NCBI RefSeq assembly: GCF_024722015.1
Contig: NZ_JANQBD010000010.1
Coordinates: 1 to 64,000 of the forward strand
Length of the DNA stretch: 64,000 bases
Reading direction: 5' to 3'
From: Paenibacillus radicis (ex Xue et al. 2023)
GTDB taxonomy: Bacteria; Bacillota; Bacilli; Paenibacillales; NBRC-103111
Positions 1-8,714 of the stretch are shown here, piece after piece (the stretch's first letter is position 1; every line of letters begins with the position of its first letter). A program made the translations under genes and the position numbers. The notes beneath the pieces were generated by a model. The model ran no database searches. It was not told the origin of the DNA and saw only the letters and a program-made list of their open reading frames with translations.

Positions 1-123
1 CGCCTTGTTTGCTGTACGCTTTTTTCTGGCTTACACCAAAAAACAAACGGCACAGGGATTTTTCCCATACCGTTTCGAATTCCATTTTAATTCCGCTATT
101 GTTTTTGAGCTTAACTTAATGAC
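1..123. other. window edge, no gene recognised
   Basis: One frame is open from the window edge to a stop near 160, but its translation has no features I recognise. It may be chance, or flanking sequence of the IS remnant. Confidence 0.3.
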
Positions 124-500
124 ATTGGCCCTCCGGGGCATGCCATTCAAGCTTATCTAAAAAGAGGAACTCCCCAGCAAATATTTATTGAGGCTGGATT
201 TCAGTTGTCGATCATAGTTAACCGAAAGCCTAATGAGTGATTGAAACGTTGGCGGGCAGCTTATTCAGCGCTTGGAGAGAGTGGGCCTCTTGAAGAACGC
301 CGTGATAAAGGTGCAACGGGGCGAAACCAGCTGAAGATTTGTCTATGGAAGAACAATTGAAACGTGCTGAAGCACGGATTCAATTGTTTGAAGGGGAGAA
401 TGACTTCAATAGAGGAAACATCCATTTTTATAACTCAGAACGTTACCAATGGGAATTAGAAAAAGATGATCCCTGACGAATACAGGAATCATCTCTTAGT
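124..500 (+). pseudogene. IS3-family transposase remnant, orfA joined to orfB end
   Basis: Translating in pieces gives an OrfA helix-turn-helix segment (IFIEAGFQLSII, then LKRWRAAYSALGESG and LEERRDKGATGR) interrupted by an in-frame TGA. After a frame change comes the OrfA coiled segment (MEEQLKRAEARIQLFE). This runs straight into what looks like the extreme OrfB C-terminus (FYNSERYQWEL, then after another shift YRNHLL). The whole DDE catalytic core expected between these parts is absent, so this is a dead element with a large internal deletion and several frameshifts. No terminal inverted repeats were located. The assignment rests on remembered IS3/IS150-type motifs. Confidence 0.6.
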
Positions 501-573
501 CGTGTAATGGTCCTAGGCGTTTATTTCAGCGTGTCTACAAACCAGGGCACAGTTCTCATGCAGCCTTTTTATT

Positions 574-1079
574 TTAGTGAGCTTTCAAACGCTCAATTTC
601 CTCAATCGTCAGTCCAGAAAACTCAACAATCTCGTCCATGTCTTTGCCCTTAGCCAGCATCTTCCTTGCTACCTCAATGGCTTTCTTGTAGCTTCCTTCT
701 TCGCGGGCTCCTTCAATCATCGACACCTCGTCATGCAAAGCTTTTTGACGCATTTCGTACAACCGCCGCGCTTCCGCATCCTGGCTTAAAAACTCCAGCG
801 TATTCATCGCCTTACGTAAGACAGGTTCGTTCATGGTCAGTACCTCCCAGTTCGATTTACTAGGACCCTTCAAAAACAGCAACCAATTCGCTTTTCAATA
901 TCGTATTGGTTAAAGAGCTGCATCTCAATATTTATAAGTTCGCCTTCGGTTGTCTTTGCTTTAATATCAAAGATGGATTGTTTGTCACGCGGTGAATCCT
1001 TATCTGTATAAGGATTCATTAGAATGATCTCCGTTAGCGGAGGCTCACACGAAGTCATTTTTTGGATCAAGCAAGTCAT
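574..1079 (-). pseudogene. Rpn-family nuclease/putative transposase, internally deleted
   Basis: Two minus-strand pieces belong to one former gene. The upstream piece (870-1079) carries the PD-(D/E)XK-like stretch PLTEIILMNPYTDKDSP followed by FDIKAKTTEGELINIEMQ, where D and E-x-Q resemble the nuclease metal site. The downstream piece (574-882) is the typical helical C-terminus, ending in DEIVEFSGLTIEEIERLK. The pieces overlap in different frames, and roughly 150 residues of the middle domain expected in the full family are missing, as is the N-terminus. Rpn proteins promote RecA-independent recombination; this copy should be inactive. It lies beside the IS3 remnant, marking a decayed mobile-element junction upstream of rpoN. 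Confidence 0.7.
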
Positions 1080-1099
1080 TCAATATGATCAACTCCAAT

Positions 1100-1367
1100 C
1101 CTCACTTATGGATATTATAACATAATAAACTTGTTCTGTTTTGTCACAAGATTGCTGCCGTAGTAGCATTAGCATACTGCAAATTATACTCGGAAATCAG
1201 GGTTTCAAAGGGGAGGGAAAACGTCCGAAAGCCTTATGGGAGTTAAGCTCTCGGACATTCACGGGCATCAGGGCCCCCCTTAAGAACGGCTCGACTAAAA
1301 TCTAGTTATTTTTATTTAAATGCTGCTATTGTATAATATTTATACACTCGAATGGTAGGTGAACCGG
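1100..1367 (+). promoter_or_regulatory. rpoN upstream region with possible -10 and small inverted repeat
   Basis: A TATAAT hexamer lies at 1332-1337, about 30 bases before the rpoN start, with only a weak T-rich -35 region. GTCCGA (1224-1229) and TCGGAC (1252-1257) could form a hairpin. No -24/-12 element was seen here, so rpoN itself appears not to be driven by sigma-54. Confidence 0.35.
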
Positions 1368-2684
1368 ATGAATGTAAACCATGCGGCAGTATTGCAGCAA
1401 AATTTGAACCTGACTATCACGCCAAAACTCATTCAATCCATGCATATATTGCAATTATCTTCAGCGGATTTAGTTAGCTACTTGCACGAGCAATCCTCTG
1501 AAAATCCATTGCTTGAAGTCAGCTGGACCGAGAACAAGAGCCGTAGAAGCAAGGTAAAGCAAGCAGCTAACAATGGGAATACGGCTTTTGTAGAGCTTAC
1601 CGCGAACGAACCCGATACGCTGGAGATGGTGCTGATAAGCCAGCTTCGCCTGACTGGGCTCAATAATCGCTCTTATAATATTGCAAAGTTTTTAGCTGGA
1701 AGCCTAAATGAAAGCGGTTTATTAGATATTTCACTTGAGGAAGCGGCATATTGCTTGCAAGTGGAGGTCTCGGAAGTCGCAGAAGCACTAGAAGCTTTGC
1801 AAGCTTTAGAGCCTGCAGGGGTAGCAGCGAGAACGCTTCAAGAATGCTTGCTCATTCAGCTGCAGCGGGCTGAGAAAGCCGATCGCTTAGCGGAAGTGCT
1901 GGTTAGTAATCACATACATGAGTTAGGGGCTGGCAAATGGAAACACCTGGCTCAAATTCTGAATGTTTCATTGGAGCAGGTAAAACAATCACTGGCATTT
2001 ATTCGAACGCTAAATCCGCGTCCAGGTCTTGCTTACAGACACGAGCGCCAAGTTGATCTAAAACCCGATGCCACGATACAAAAGAAAAACGACGAGTACG
2101 TTATCATGCTGCATGAGGATGGAATGCCTAAAGTGTCTTTAAATACACAAGTCCAGAAGCTTTGTGCTGAGAGCGATTGCAAGGAAACGGGAGATTACGC
2201 AAGAAAGCGCATTCAGACCGCGACGTGGCTGATCCAAAGCTTGGACCAAAGAAGGCAGACGCTTTACCGGGTGATTGAGGCGATTACTGAAGAGCAGCAG
2301 CTTTTTTTGGATAAAGGGTTATCTTATTTGAAGCCAATGAATTTGAAAACGATTGCTGATAGACTAGAGCTCCATCAATCCACGATAAGCCGCGCTATCC
2401 AGAACAAGGTGGTCCAAACGCCGCATGGCATGTTTGAATTGAAATTTTTCTTCGCGACTGGATTAATAACAGCAGATGGAGAAGCTGCTTCCGCTGAACG
2501 GATCAAATGTCGAATTCGGGAGTTAGTCGATGCAGAGAATAAAAGCAAGCCGCTCTCGGATCAACTGCTTACCGATACGCTAACCAGGGAAGGCCTTCAA
2601 ATTTCCCGGAGAACGGTCATGAAGTACAGGGAGGAAATGCAAATTTTGTCTTCGCGGTTACGAGGAGCAGAGAGTGTAAACTAG
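1368..2684 (+). CDS. rpoN: RNA polymerase sigma-54 factor
   Basis: Sigma-54 directs core RNA polymerase to -24/-12 promoters and needs an ATP-driven activator to open DNA. The N-terminus has the glutamine/leucine-rich activator-interacting region (LQQNLNLTITPKLIQSMHIL, ENPLLEV). A core-binding middle follows, and the C-terminal DNA-binding part includes a helix-turn-helix (LHQSTISRAIQNKVV) and the RpoN box (SRRTVMKYREEM; canonical ARRTVAKYRE). Length, about 438 residues, is normal for sigL/rpoN of Bacillales. I chose the ATG at 1368 because AGGTG at 1357-1361 is correctly spaced for it; the in-frame GTG at 1359 would overlap that site. It is followed 68 bases later by a sigma-54 activator, and a near-consensus sigma-54 promoter lies at 7478, so it plausibly serves the adjacent operon, and perhaps other promoters. 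Confidence 0.95.
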   Translation: MNVNHAAVLQQNLNLTITPKLIQSMHILQLSSADLVSYLHEQSSENPLLEVSWTENKSRRSKVKQAANNGNTAFVELTANEPDTLEMVLISQLRLTGLNNRSYNIAKFLAGSLNESGLLDISLEEAAYCLQVEVSEVAEALEALQALEPAGVAARTLQECLLIQLQRAEKADRLAEVLVSNHIHELGAGKWKHLAQILNVSLEQVKQSLAFIRTLNPRPGLAYRHERQVDLKPDATIQKKNDEYVIMLHEDGMPKVSLNTQVQKLCAESDCKETGDYARKRIQTATWLIQSLDQRRQTLYRVIEAITEEQQLFLDKGLSYLKPMNLKTIADRLELHQSTISRAIQNKVVQTPHGMFELKFFFATGLITADGEAASAERIKCRIRELVDAENKSKPLSDQLLTDTLTREGLQISRRTVMKYREEMQILSSRLRGAESVN

Positions 2685-2752
2685 CAGAGGCTGGAAAACG
2701 AGAGTTTATTTCCAAAGTAAAGCCTTATCATACAAGTAGGAGGCAGATTAGA

Positions 2753-4126
2753 ATGGCTTATTCTTTTGGAATTTTGACCGTTGATGACGAAGAGGATTTA
2801 TGCCGTATCATCTCCCATAAGCTGAAAAAGTCAGGTTTTCGAACGTTTCAGGCGATAACTGGGGATGCAGCATTGCAAATTGTCAAAGAAGAGGATATAG
2901 ATGTTGTGATCCTTGATTATATGCTTCCTGACCTTACTGGACTAGAAGTGCTTCAGAAAATTAAAAACGAGTTTCCCCATGTGGAAGTGATAATGCTAAC
3001 CGCATACGGAAATGTAGAGAATGCTGTTGATGCTATGAGGCTGGGGGCATTTGATTATCTTAATAAACCAAGCGAGCTAGAATTGATTAAAGAAATTGTT
3101 GGGAAGGCATGCGATAAAAAACGTCTTCAGCTCGAAAATCAGGTTCTAAAGGAGCAGCTTGCGTCAACGAGCGATCATGAAGAGCTGGTGTTTCAAAGTG
3201 AGAAAATGAAAGGTGTCTGTGAGCTTTTTAATAAAGTGAAGGAGACGGATGCATCCATCTTAATACTAGGGGAAAGTGGAGTTGGAAAAACAGCTCTGTC
3301 CAAATGGATACACAAGATTAGCCAACGCAAGGACAAGCCCTTTGTTTCCATTAATTGTGCGGCCATTCCTGACTCATTACTGGAAAGCGAGCTGTTCGGA
3401 TACCAGAAGGGTGCTTTTACAGGCGCAACAGAATCAAGGGCAGGGAAATTTGAGGCTGCCGACGGCGGTACTATTTTTCTCGACGAGGTTGGGGAAATGC
3501 CTCTAGCCATGCAGGCGAAAATGCTCCACATCATCGAGGAAAAAACGTTCATGAAGCTAGGGAGCAATTCCTACCGAAGCGTTGATGTGCGAATTATTAC
3601 CGCAACGAATAAAGACATTAAGAAGCTTGTCAAGGAAGGGCAGTTCCGACAAGATTTGTATTACCGTTTGAATCTGGTTGAAATTGAAGTGCCGCCGCTA
3701 AGGGAACGAAGAGAAGATATTCCATACATGATTATTAATTATATCCATAAGCTTAACCATAAATACGGCAAGCAGGTTCAGCTGTCTGACGAAACGATTG
3801 CAATGCTTACGGCTCACGATTGGCCTGGGAACATCCGAGAACTTCTCAATATGCTCGAAAGAATGCACATTGTTCATTCAAGCGGCATGATTCATTTGCA
3901 TGAGGTTTCGGGTGAACTCTTTTTCCCCCAGCATGTAGAGACTGAACTTGTGGGCACCCGTAAAATGAAATCCGGTCAGTTGAATTTGCAGAAGGCTCTT
4001 GAAGAGGTTGAGGAAGAAATTATTTCCAGGGCACTGGAGGAAGTAGGCGGCAATCAGACCAAGGCAGCCGATCTGCTCGGCATTTCAAGGCACACGCTCA
4101 TCTATAAAATGAAAAAAATGAGATAA
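2753..4126 (+). CDS. NtrC-family sigma-54 activator response regulator
   Basis: This 457-residue enhancer-binding protein has the three standard domains. A receiver domain spans about 1-120, with phospho-acceptor D55 in VVILDYMLPDLTG. An AAA+ ATPase spans about 148-375, with Walker A GESGVGKT near residue 172, the sigma-54-contacting loop GAFTGA at 220-225, and Walker B TIFLDEVGEM. A Fis-type helix-turn-helix closes the protein (NQTKAADLLGISRHTLIYKMKK). All key residues are present, so it should activate RpoN-dependent transcription when phosphorylated. A good ribosome site (AGGAGG) precedes the ATG. The kinase starts 16 bases downstream, making this the probable cognate regulator. The three dyads at 7381-7439 are the obvious candidate binding sites. 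Confidence 0.93.
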   Translation: MAYSFGILTVDDEEDLCRIISHKLKKSGFRTFQAITGDAALQIVKEEDIDVVILDYMLPDLTGLEVLQKIKNEFPHVEVIMLTAYGNVENAVDAMRLGAFDYLNKPSELELIKEIVGKACDKKRLQLENQVLKEQLASTSDHEELVFQSEKMKGVCELFNKVKETDASILILGESGVGKTALSKWIHKISQRKDKPFVSINCAAIPDSLLESELFGYQKGAFTGATESRAGKFEAADGGTIFLDEVGEMPLAMQAKMLHIIEEKTFMKLGSNSYRSVDVRIITATNKDIKKLVKEGQFRQDLYYRLNLVEIEVPPLRERREDIPYMIINYIHKLNHKYGKQVQLSDETIAMLTAHDWPGNIRELLNMLERMHIVHSSGMIHLHEVSGELFFPQHVETELVGTRKMKSGQLNLQKALEEVEEEIISRALEEVGGNQTKAADLLGISRHTLIYKMKKMR

Positions 4127-4141
4127 GGACGGGCGGAAACC

Positions 4142-6313
4142 ATGGCATCTATGTTCTCTAATTTCCCGATGAATTCCGTCTCCCAAAGCATCAAGAAGAA
4201 GTATTTGATCATCTACTCTATCGTTATTATCGTTCCTGTACTGCTTATTTATAATCTGATTCTTGGCTATACGCACCGGATTGTAGAAAAAGATATAGTG
4301 AGTAAAAATTTACTAAGCGCGGACGCTTTGGTAAAGCGATTTAATACAGAAATATCCGACGCGGTGCTGCAAATGCAGCTGATCGCCGAGGTGGACGAAG
4401 AAGCCAAGCTTCAACCCCAGAGAATGTATGAACGCGCTAAGCAAACGATAGCCAGCAGTACTATGATCCAATCTGTTACTATGGTGGATGCTCAAAAGCA
4501 AATGCTTTTTGAGGCGCCTTTTGCCTTGCAAACTCAAAGGGCCGCTTATGATTTCCCCAACTTCGAGATTGTACGCTGGAGTAAAAACTATGCAGTTTCC
4601 GATGTATTTCTGAATCCTCACGGACAGCGGGTAGTATGTATTTCACTTCCGATTCTGGACAATCATGAACAATTCATAGGGATGTTAATTGCGGAGCTAA
4701 GCCAGGAGCATCTCTCGGAAGTATTAAGTGTGAGCAGCGTTCCAAGCAATGGATTTAGCTTTATCGTGGATCGCAGCGGCAGGGTTATTGCTTCCACCGT
4801 AATGTCCGAAATTGGCGAGAATTTCTCTACGTTTCCAGCAGCAGCAAACATATCCCGTTATACTTCCGGCTCCATGAAAGGCGAGTATCACAACGAATCC
4901 AGTATTATGGCTTACAAGACGATGTGGGATGGCTGGGGGCTAGTCCTCGGAGTACCGGAGCGGTATGCTTTTAAACCGATGACGGATCTGTCCCAAGCGT
5001 TGACGGGAACTTTTGTATGCATCCTTTTACTAACCCTCTTGTTCATCAGAATCGGTGTGCAAAAAATTTTGCAGCCGATTGTGAGGCTAACTCAATTTGC
5101 CAGAAGTATAGAACGAAACGATGCCATCGCTGTACTTCCTCAATTGACGAGTAGATCGAAGGATGAGCTGACGGTTTTATGGCACTCGATGGCTGCAATG
5201 GCAGTAAGCTTAAGCGAAAAGCAGAGGATGGTTGAGGAAAAGGAACGTTATTTGCGCGATGTTATCGAAGGGATTCCTTACGCGATCCTGACTGTAGATA
5301 ATGAAGGAAGGATAACCCATATCAATCAGCAGTTTGAAAAGATTACGGGTTATCCGAGAGCCTCCATGATGGGTATGCATTTGTCGGATATGCAGATCGA
5401 GAACAAGGAAGCTGATTTTGGAATATTGAACAGTTTGAATGACGAGCATATGGCTGAAGATGCGGAAACTTATATTATAGACGCGAAGGGACACAAGCAT
5501 GTTGTTAAGATCGTCACCTCCAAATTCTATAATATGCAGGGCGGCAATATCGGCAGCATCGCTGTTTTTCAGGATATAACCCAATGGAAGCTGCTGGAGG
5601 AGCATGCCAAACAGAGCGAGAAGCTTGCTTTAATCGGACAGATCAGCACAGGCATTGCCCATGAAATCAAAAATCCGTTGGCCATCCTCTCCGGTGCCTC
5701 TGAATTATTAAAGGATGAGATAGCTGCCATGCCTCAGGATGAAACGGTAAATGAACTTGTAAATGATATTTACCGGGTTGTTAGGCGTATGAACGGTATC
5801 GTCAATCAATTTCTGTCTTTCTCCAAAATGACCAGTGAGCAAGAAGAAACGATCCGGGTGGAGAAGCTGCTGGATGAGACACTGCATCTCCTACGTATTA
5901 AGCTCAGAGGTGCAAATATCGAAACCGTCAAGGATTATGCGGCTGAGCAGGCTTCTTTTGTGGGAAAAAGCAATAAATTAATGCAGGTGTTTTTAAATTT
6001 GATTTTAAACAGTATTGAAGCTATGCCGGACGGAGGAACATTAAGCATTCGTACATCGGTTAGTGGGGGAGCTGGGAACGGAGTACTTGTTGTCGAAGTG
6101 AAGGACACGGGGATGGGGATTTCCGAGCAAACGATGGAATGGATGTTCAATCCGTATTTTACAACGAAAGAGAAGGGCTCTGGTCTGGGGCTTACTATTG
6201 CCAGAGACATTATGATGGAGCACGGAGGGTCACTGCAAATTCAAAGCAAAGCGGATGAGGGGACAACGATGAGGTGTGAATTTCCCTTGCAGAAGGAGGG
6301 AGAGAGCCCATGA
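4142..6313 (+). CDS. membrane sensor histidine kinase (dCache-HAMP-PAS-HisKA-HATPase)
   Basis: A 723-residue sensor kinase. TM1 is at about 20-42. An extracytoplasmic region of about 240 residues has dCache-like features (FIVDRSGRVIAST). TM2 is at about 285-305, followed by a HAMP region, a PAS domain (about 366-480; AILTVDNEGRITHINQQFEK), the dimerisation box with phospho-acceptor H507 (TGIAHEIKNPL), and a complete ATPase domain: N box NLILNSIEAM, G1 DTGMGIS, G2 GSGLGL. It resembles NtrB/AtoS-type kinases that pair with sigma-54 activators. Its stop overlaps the next start (ATGA), so translation of the binding protein downstream is likely coupled to it. The extracytoplasmic domain may sense a ligand directly, through the binding protein, or both; the sequence does not decide this. 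Confidence 0.9.
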   Translation: MASMFSNFPMNSVSQSIKKKYLIIYSIVIIVPVLLIYNLILGYTHRIVEKDIVSKNLLSADALVKRFNTEISDAVLQMQLIAEVDEEAKLQPQRMYERAKQTIASSTMIQSVTMVDAQKQMLFEAPFALQTQRAAYDFPNFEIVRWSKNYAVSDVFLNPHGQRVVCISLPILDNHEQFIGMLIAELSQEHLSEVLSVSSVPSNGFSFIVDRSGRVIASTVMSEIGENFSTFPAAANISRYTSGSMKGEYHNESSIMAYKTMWDGWGLVLGVPERYAFKPMTDLSQALTGTFVCILLLTLLFIRIGVQKILQPIVRLTQFARSIERNDAIAVLPQLTSRSKDELTVLWHSMAAMAVSLSEKQRMVEEKERYLRDVIEGIPYAILTVDNEGRITHINQQFEKITGYPRASMMGMHLSDMQIENKEADFGILNSLNDEHMAEDAETYIIDAKGHKHVVKIVTSKFYNMQGGNIGSIAVFQDITQWKLLEEHAKQSEKLALIGQISTGIAHEIKNPLAILSGASELLKDEIAAMPQDETVNELVNDIYRVVRRMNGIVNQFLSFSKMTSEQEETIRVEKLLDETLHLLRIKLRGANIETVKDYAAEQASFVGKSNKLMQVFLNLILNSIEAMPDGGTLSIRTSVSGGAGNGVLVVEVKDTGMGISEQTMEWMFNPYFTTKEKGSGLGLTIARDIMMEHGGSLQIQSKADEGTTMRCEFPLQKEGESP

Positions 6314-7275
6314 AAAACAAGTGGATTATCCCCCTGGCGCTGATGATCGTACTGATGCTTGCTTCTATGTTGATCGCTAATCCTTTTGGTCTGGGGACTT
6401 ATAAAGAGTCTGACAGGGCGGAGGAGCAATCTCCCGAATCGAAGCCTGTCATTACCATTGGCTCCAAATCATTCACCGAGCAGTATTTGTTAATGAAAAT
6501 GACCGGCATCTTACTGAGAGAAAACGGATTTAACGTAAAGGAAATCATTTTTAAAGGAAGCACCAATATCCGTTCTGCTTTGGAAGCAGGAGTGATCGAT
6601 CAATACTGGGAGTATGCCAATACGGCAAGAATTTATTATCAGCATCAAGCCGGGATCGAAGACGCGAATGAAGCGTTCCGAATTGTTTCGGAGGAGGATA
6701 AGAAAATCGGTCTGCACTGGCTCCCTATAACAACTGAAATTAATAGTACTTGGGCAGTGCTTATCAAGAAAGAACTGGCTGAACAATATGGTATCAATAC
6801 GATTAGTGATTTGGGGACTTATGCCAAGGAGCATAAACGGCTCAATATCGCAACGAATAGTGAATTTCTCATCCGCGCTGACGGTTTGAAGCAGTTCGAG
6901 AGCGTATATGATCTGGATATTCCACGTGAGAATGTTATCGTCTCGGATACGAAGCTGTTTGCTCAGGCCGTCAAAGAATCACGTGTTCAAGCGACAATAG
7001 GCTTCTCCTCGGACGGCCGGATCGATGCTTATGGCTTGGTGGAGCTGGAGGATGACCGTCATTTCTTCCCGCCCTATAATCCGGCGCCGGTAGTCAAGGA
7101 CCCGGTCTTGAAGCAGAATCCCCGGATCGAACCATTGTTGACTGGGCTTACAAATCAATTAGATCATGACAAGTTCAAGGCGTATTTATACAAGGCCGAT
7201 GTGCTGCATGAGGATGTTACTGAGCTGGCAAGGCAATATTTACTGGATACGGGACTGATACGTCAGAAAAAGTAA
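6310..7275 (+). CDS. membrane-anchored OpuAC/ProX-type substrate-binding protein
   Basis: A 321-residue protein of the glycine-betaine/carnitine/choline binding family (ITIGSKSFTEQYLLMKMTGI; IDQYWEYANTARIYY; PPYNPAPVV near the C-terminus). The N-terminus (WIIPLALMIVLMLASMLI) is a single hydrophobic anchor with no lipobox cysteine, unlike the lipoprotein SBP at 9457. The start codon overlaps the kinase stop by four bases, and no permease follows directly. A terminator-like hairpin and a sigma-54 promoter separate it from the transporter genes. I infer that it works with the kinase as a ligand-presenting subunit rather than as the transporter's main binding protein. It could alternatively supply the downstream permease as a second SBP. 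Confidence 0.85.
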   Translation: MKNKWIIPLALMIVLMLASMLIANPFGLGTYKESDRAEEQSPESKPVITIGSKSFTEQYLLMKMTGILLRENGFNVKEIIFKGSTNIRSALEAGVIDQYWEYANTARIYYQHQAGIEDANEAFRIVSEEDKKIGLHWLPITTEINSTWAVLIKKELAEQYGINTISDLGTYAKEHKRLNIATNSEFLIRADGLKQFESVYDLDIPRENVIVSDTKLFAQAVKESRVQATIGFSSDGRIDAYGLVELEDDRHFFPPYNPAPVVKDPVLKQNPRIEPLLTGLTNQLDHDKFKAYLYKADVLHEDVTELARQYLLDTGLIRQKK

Positions 7276-7301
7276 GTATAATCACAATATAAGTGTACAG
7301 G

Positions 7302-7366
7302 AATCCCTTTGGGCGAACGATTGGAACCGCTATGGTCCTATCAGGTTTGCACTGAAGGGATTTTTT
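7302..7366 (+). terminator. terminator of the rpoN-sensor operon
   Basis: AATCCCTT (7302-7309) and AAGGGATT (7355-7362) form a stem with a large loop, followed by a T run. It lies just after the binding-protein gene and before the sigma-54 promoter. Confidence 0.55.
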
Positions 7367-7380
7367 ATGCTGTGTTTCAT

Positions 7381-7439
7381 TGTTGTGAAAAATTACAGTG
7401 TAGAAAAATTCAACAACGTTTTTGTAGAAGAAACCTACA
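7381..7439 (+). promoter_or_regulatory. three 17-bp dyads, candidate activator binding sites
   Basis: Three imperfect palindromes share the pattern TGTWG-N7-YWACA: TGTTGtgaaaaaTTACA (7381-7397), TGTAGaaaaattCAACA (7399-7415) and TGTAGaagaaacCTACA (7423-7439). Their centres are 18 and 24 bp apart. The nearest centre is about 61 bp upstream of the -12 GC at 7492, or about -70 from the expected transcription start. That is a plausible place for an NtrC-type activator to bind. The link to the regulator at 2753 is inferred from proximity. Confidence 0.6.
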
Positions 7440-7477
7440 ATCCATGCTTATAGCTGCCTAAAATCGCGGAAAAATTA

Positions 7478-7494
7478 TTGGCACGCATTTTGCT
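7478..7494 (+). promoter_or_regulatory. sigma-54 (-24/-12) promoter
   Basis: The sequence TTGGCACGCATTTTGCT matches the sigma-54 consensus TGGCAC-N5-TTGCW with no mismatch and correct GG-to-GC spacing. It lies 71 bases before the ABC ATPase start and points into the transport/catabolic operon. Confidence 0.88.
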
Positions 7495-7564
7495 ATATAT
7501 AAAAGTGTAAAGTATTTTGCCTGCTAAAGGCTGCTTTCGTAAATATTGTGGGGGTGGGAAGTAC

Positions 7565-8695
7565 ATGATCCGTTTCGACAAGATAAGCAAGGTGTATGGT
7601 GCTGTAAAGGTATTGACGGAATTAGACCTGCACATAGGCAAGGGAGAGCTGGTTGCTTTAATAGGGCCAAGCGGCTGCGGGAAAACGACGACGCTTCGGA
7701 TGATTAACCGATTAATTGAGCCGTCATCCGGAACCATTAAGATTCATGGTCAAGATATCTCGAACACGAATCCTGTGGAGCTTAGAAGGGGAATAGGCTA
7801 TGTGATTCAGCAAATTGGCCTTCTGCCTCATCTATCCATTGGCAAGAACATCGGCCTTGTTCCCAAGCTAAAGGGCTGGAAGGACGCAGACTATACGGAA
7901 CGAGTCAATGAACTGATGCATATGGTTGGCCTCGATCCAAAAGTGTTTCGAAACCGCTTTCCTTCCGAATTAAGCGGCGGACAGCAGCAAAGGATCGGAG
8001 TTATCCGCGCATTGGCTGCCGAGCCTCCAATTATTCTAATGGACGAGCCATTCAGCGCCTTGGACCCGATCTCTCGTGAGCAGCTGCAGGAGGAGTTGGT
8101 TCGTTTGCAAAAGGAGATTCAGAAAACGATCGTATTTGTTACTCATGATATCGACGAGGCACTAAAAATATCGGATCGGATCGCCATCATGAATGCAGGC
8201 CGTATTATCCAGCTTGATACCCCGGAGAACATTTTGAAATATCCTGCCAATGAATTTGTAAGGGGTTTTATCGGGGAGAAGCGATTGGGTGCGGCAGCTG
8301 CAGGAGCAAGTGGGAACGGGATCGTTTCACAAGTAGAGGCTATGATGATTCAACCGATCACGAAGCTGTATGAGGAGCATCGAATTGCAGATGCCTTGTC
8401 GGTCGCCAAGAGCTCGAAGGAAGAAGCTTTTCTGGTTTACGATGGGGACCGGGGTGTGGCCGGTGTCATCTCATTAGCAGAGCTGGAACGAAATGCAGGT
8501 CGGGGTAATGAGACTATCTGCACAATTATGCACAAGCCTTTGCTTTGTGTGGAAGCGGATTCAAGTTGGCGTGAGGCTTCAGAGAGATTGATGGAATCAC
8601 AAGTAAGCGGCCTGCCTGTGATGAAGCATGGCAAGGTGATTGGTGTCGTGACTCAGACGAGTATACTCCGTGGTTTATCGAAAATGAGTGGGTAA
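7565..8695 (+). CDS. OpuCA/ProV-type ABC transporter ATPase with CBS domains
   Basis: A 376-residue ATPase that would power uptake of a betaine-like solute. It has Walker A GPSGCGKTT near residue 35, a Q-loop (GYVIQQIG), signature LSGGQQQR, and Walker B ILMDEPFSALDP. The C-terminal third (from about residue 260) reads as a tandem CBS pair, with VVGVI/IGVVTQTSIL-type strands. In OpuA/OpuC relatives such domains can gate transport by ionic strength or nucleotides. I chose the ATG at 7565, preceded by a G-rich ribosome site; the in-frame upstream extension lacks conserved residues. It is the first gene after the sigma-54 promoter. Such importers usually serve osmoprotection, but this context, with five or more catabolic enzymes and sigma-54, favours nutrient uptake. 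Confidence 0.92.
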   Translation: MIRFDKISKVYGAVKVLTELDLHIGKGELVALIGPSGCGKTTTLRMINRLIEPSSGTIKIHGQDISNTNPVELRRGIGYVIQQIGLLPHLSIGKNIGLVPKLKGWKDADYTERVNELMHMVGLDPKVFRNRFPSELSGGQQQRIGVIRALAAEPPIILMDEPFSALDPISREQLQEELVRLQKEIQKTIVFVTHDIDEALKISDRIAIMNAGRIIQLDTPENILKYPANEFVRGFIGEKRLGAAAAGASGNGIVSQVEAMMIQPITKLYEEHRIADALSVAKSSKEEAFLVYDGDRGVAGVISLAELERNAGRGNETICTIMHKPLLCVEADSSWREASERLMESQVSGLPVMKHGKVIGVVTQTSILRGLSKMSG

Positions 8696-8714
8696 GGGAA
8701 AGGGGGAATTTGTA

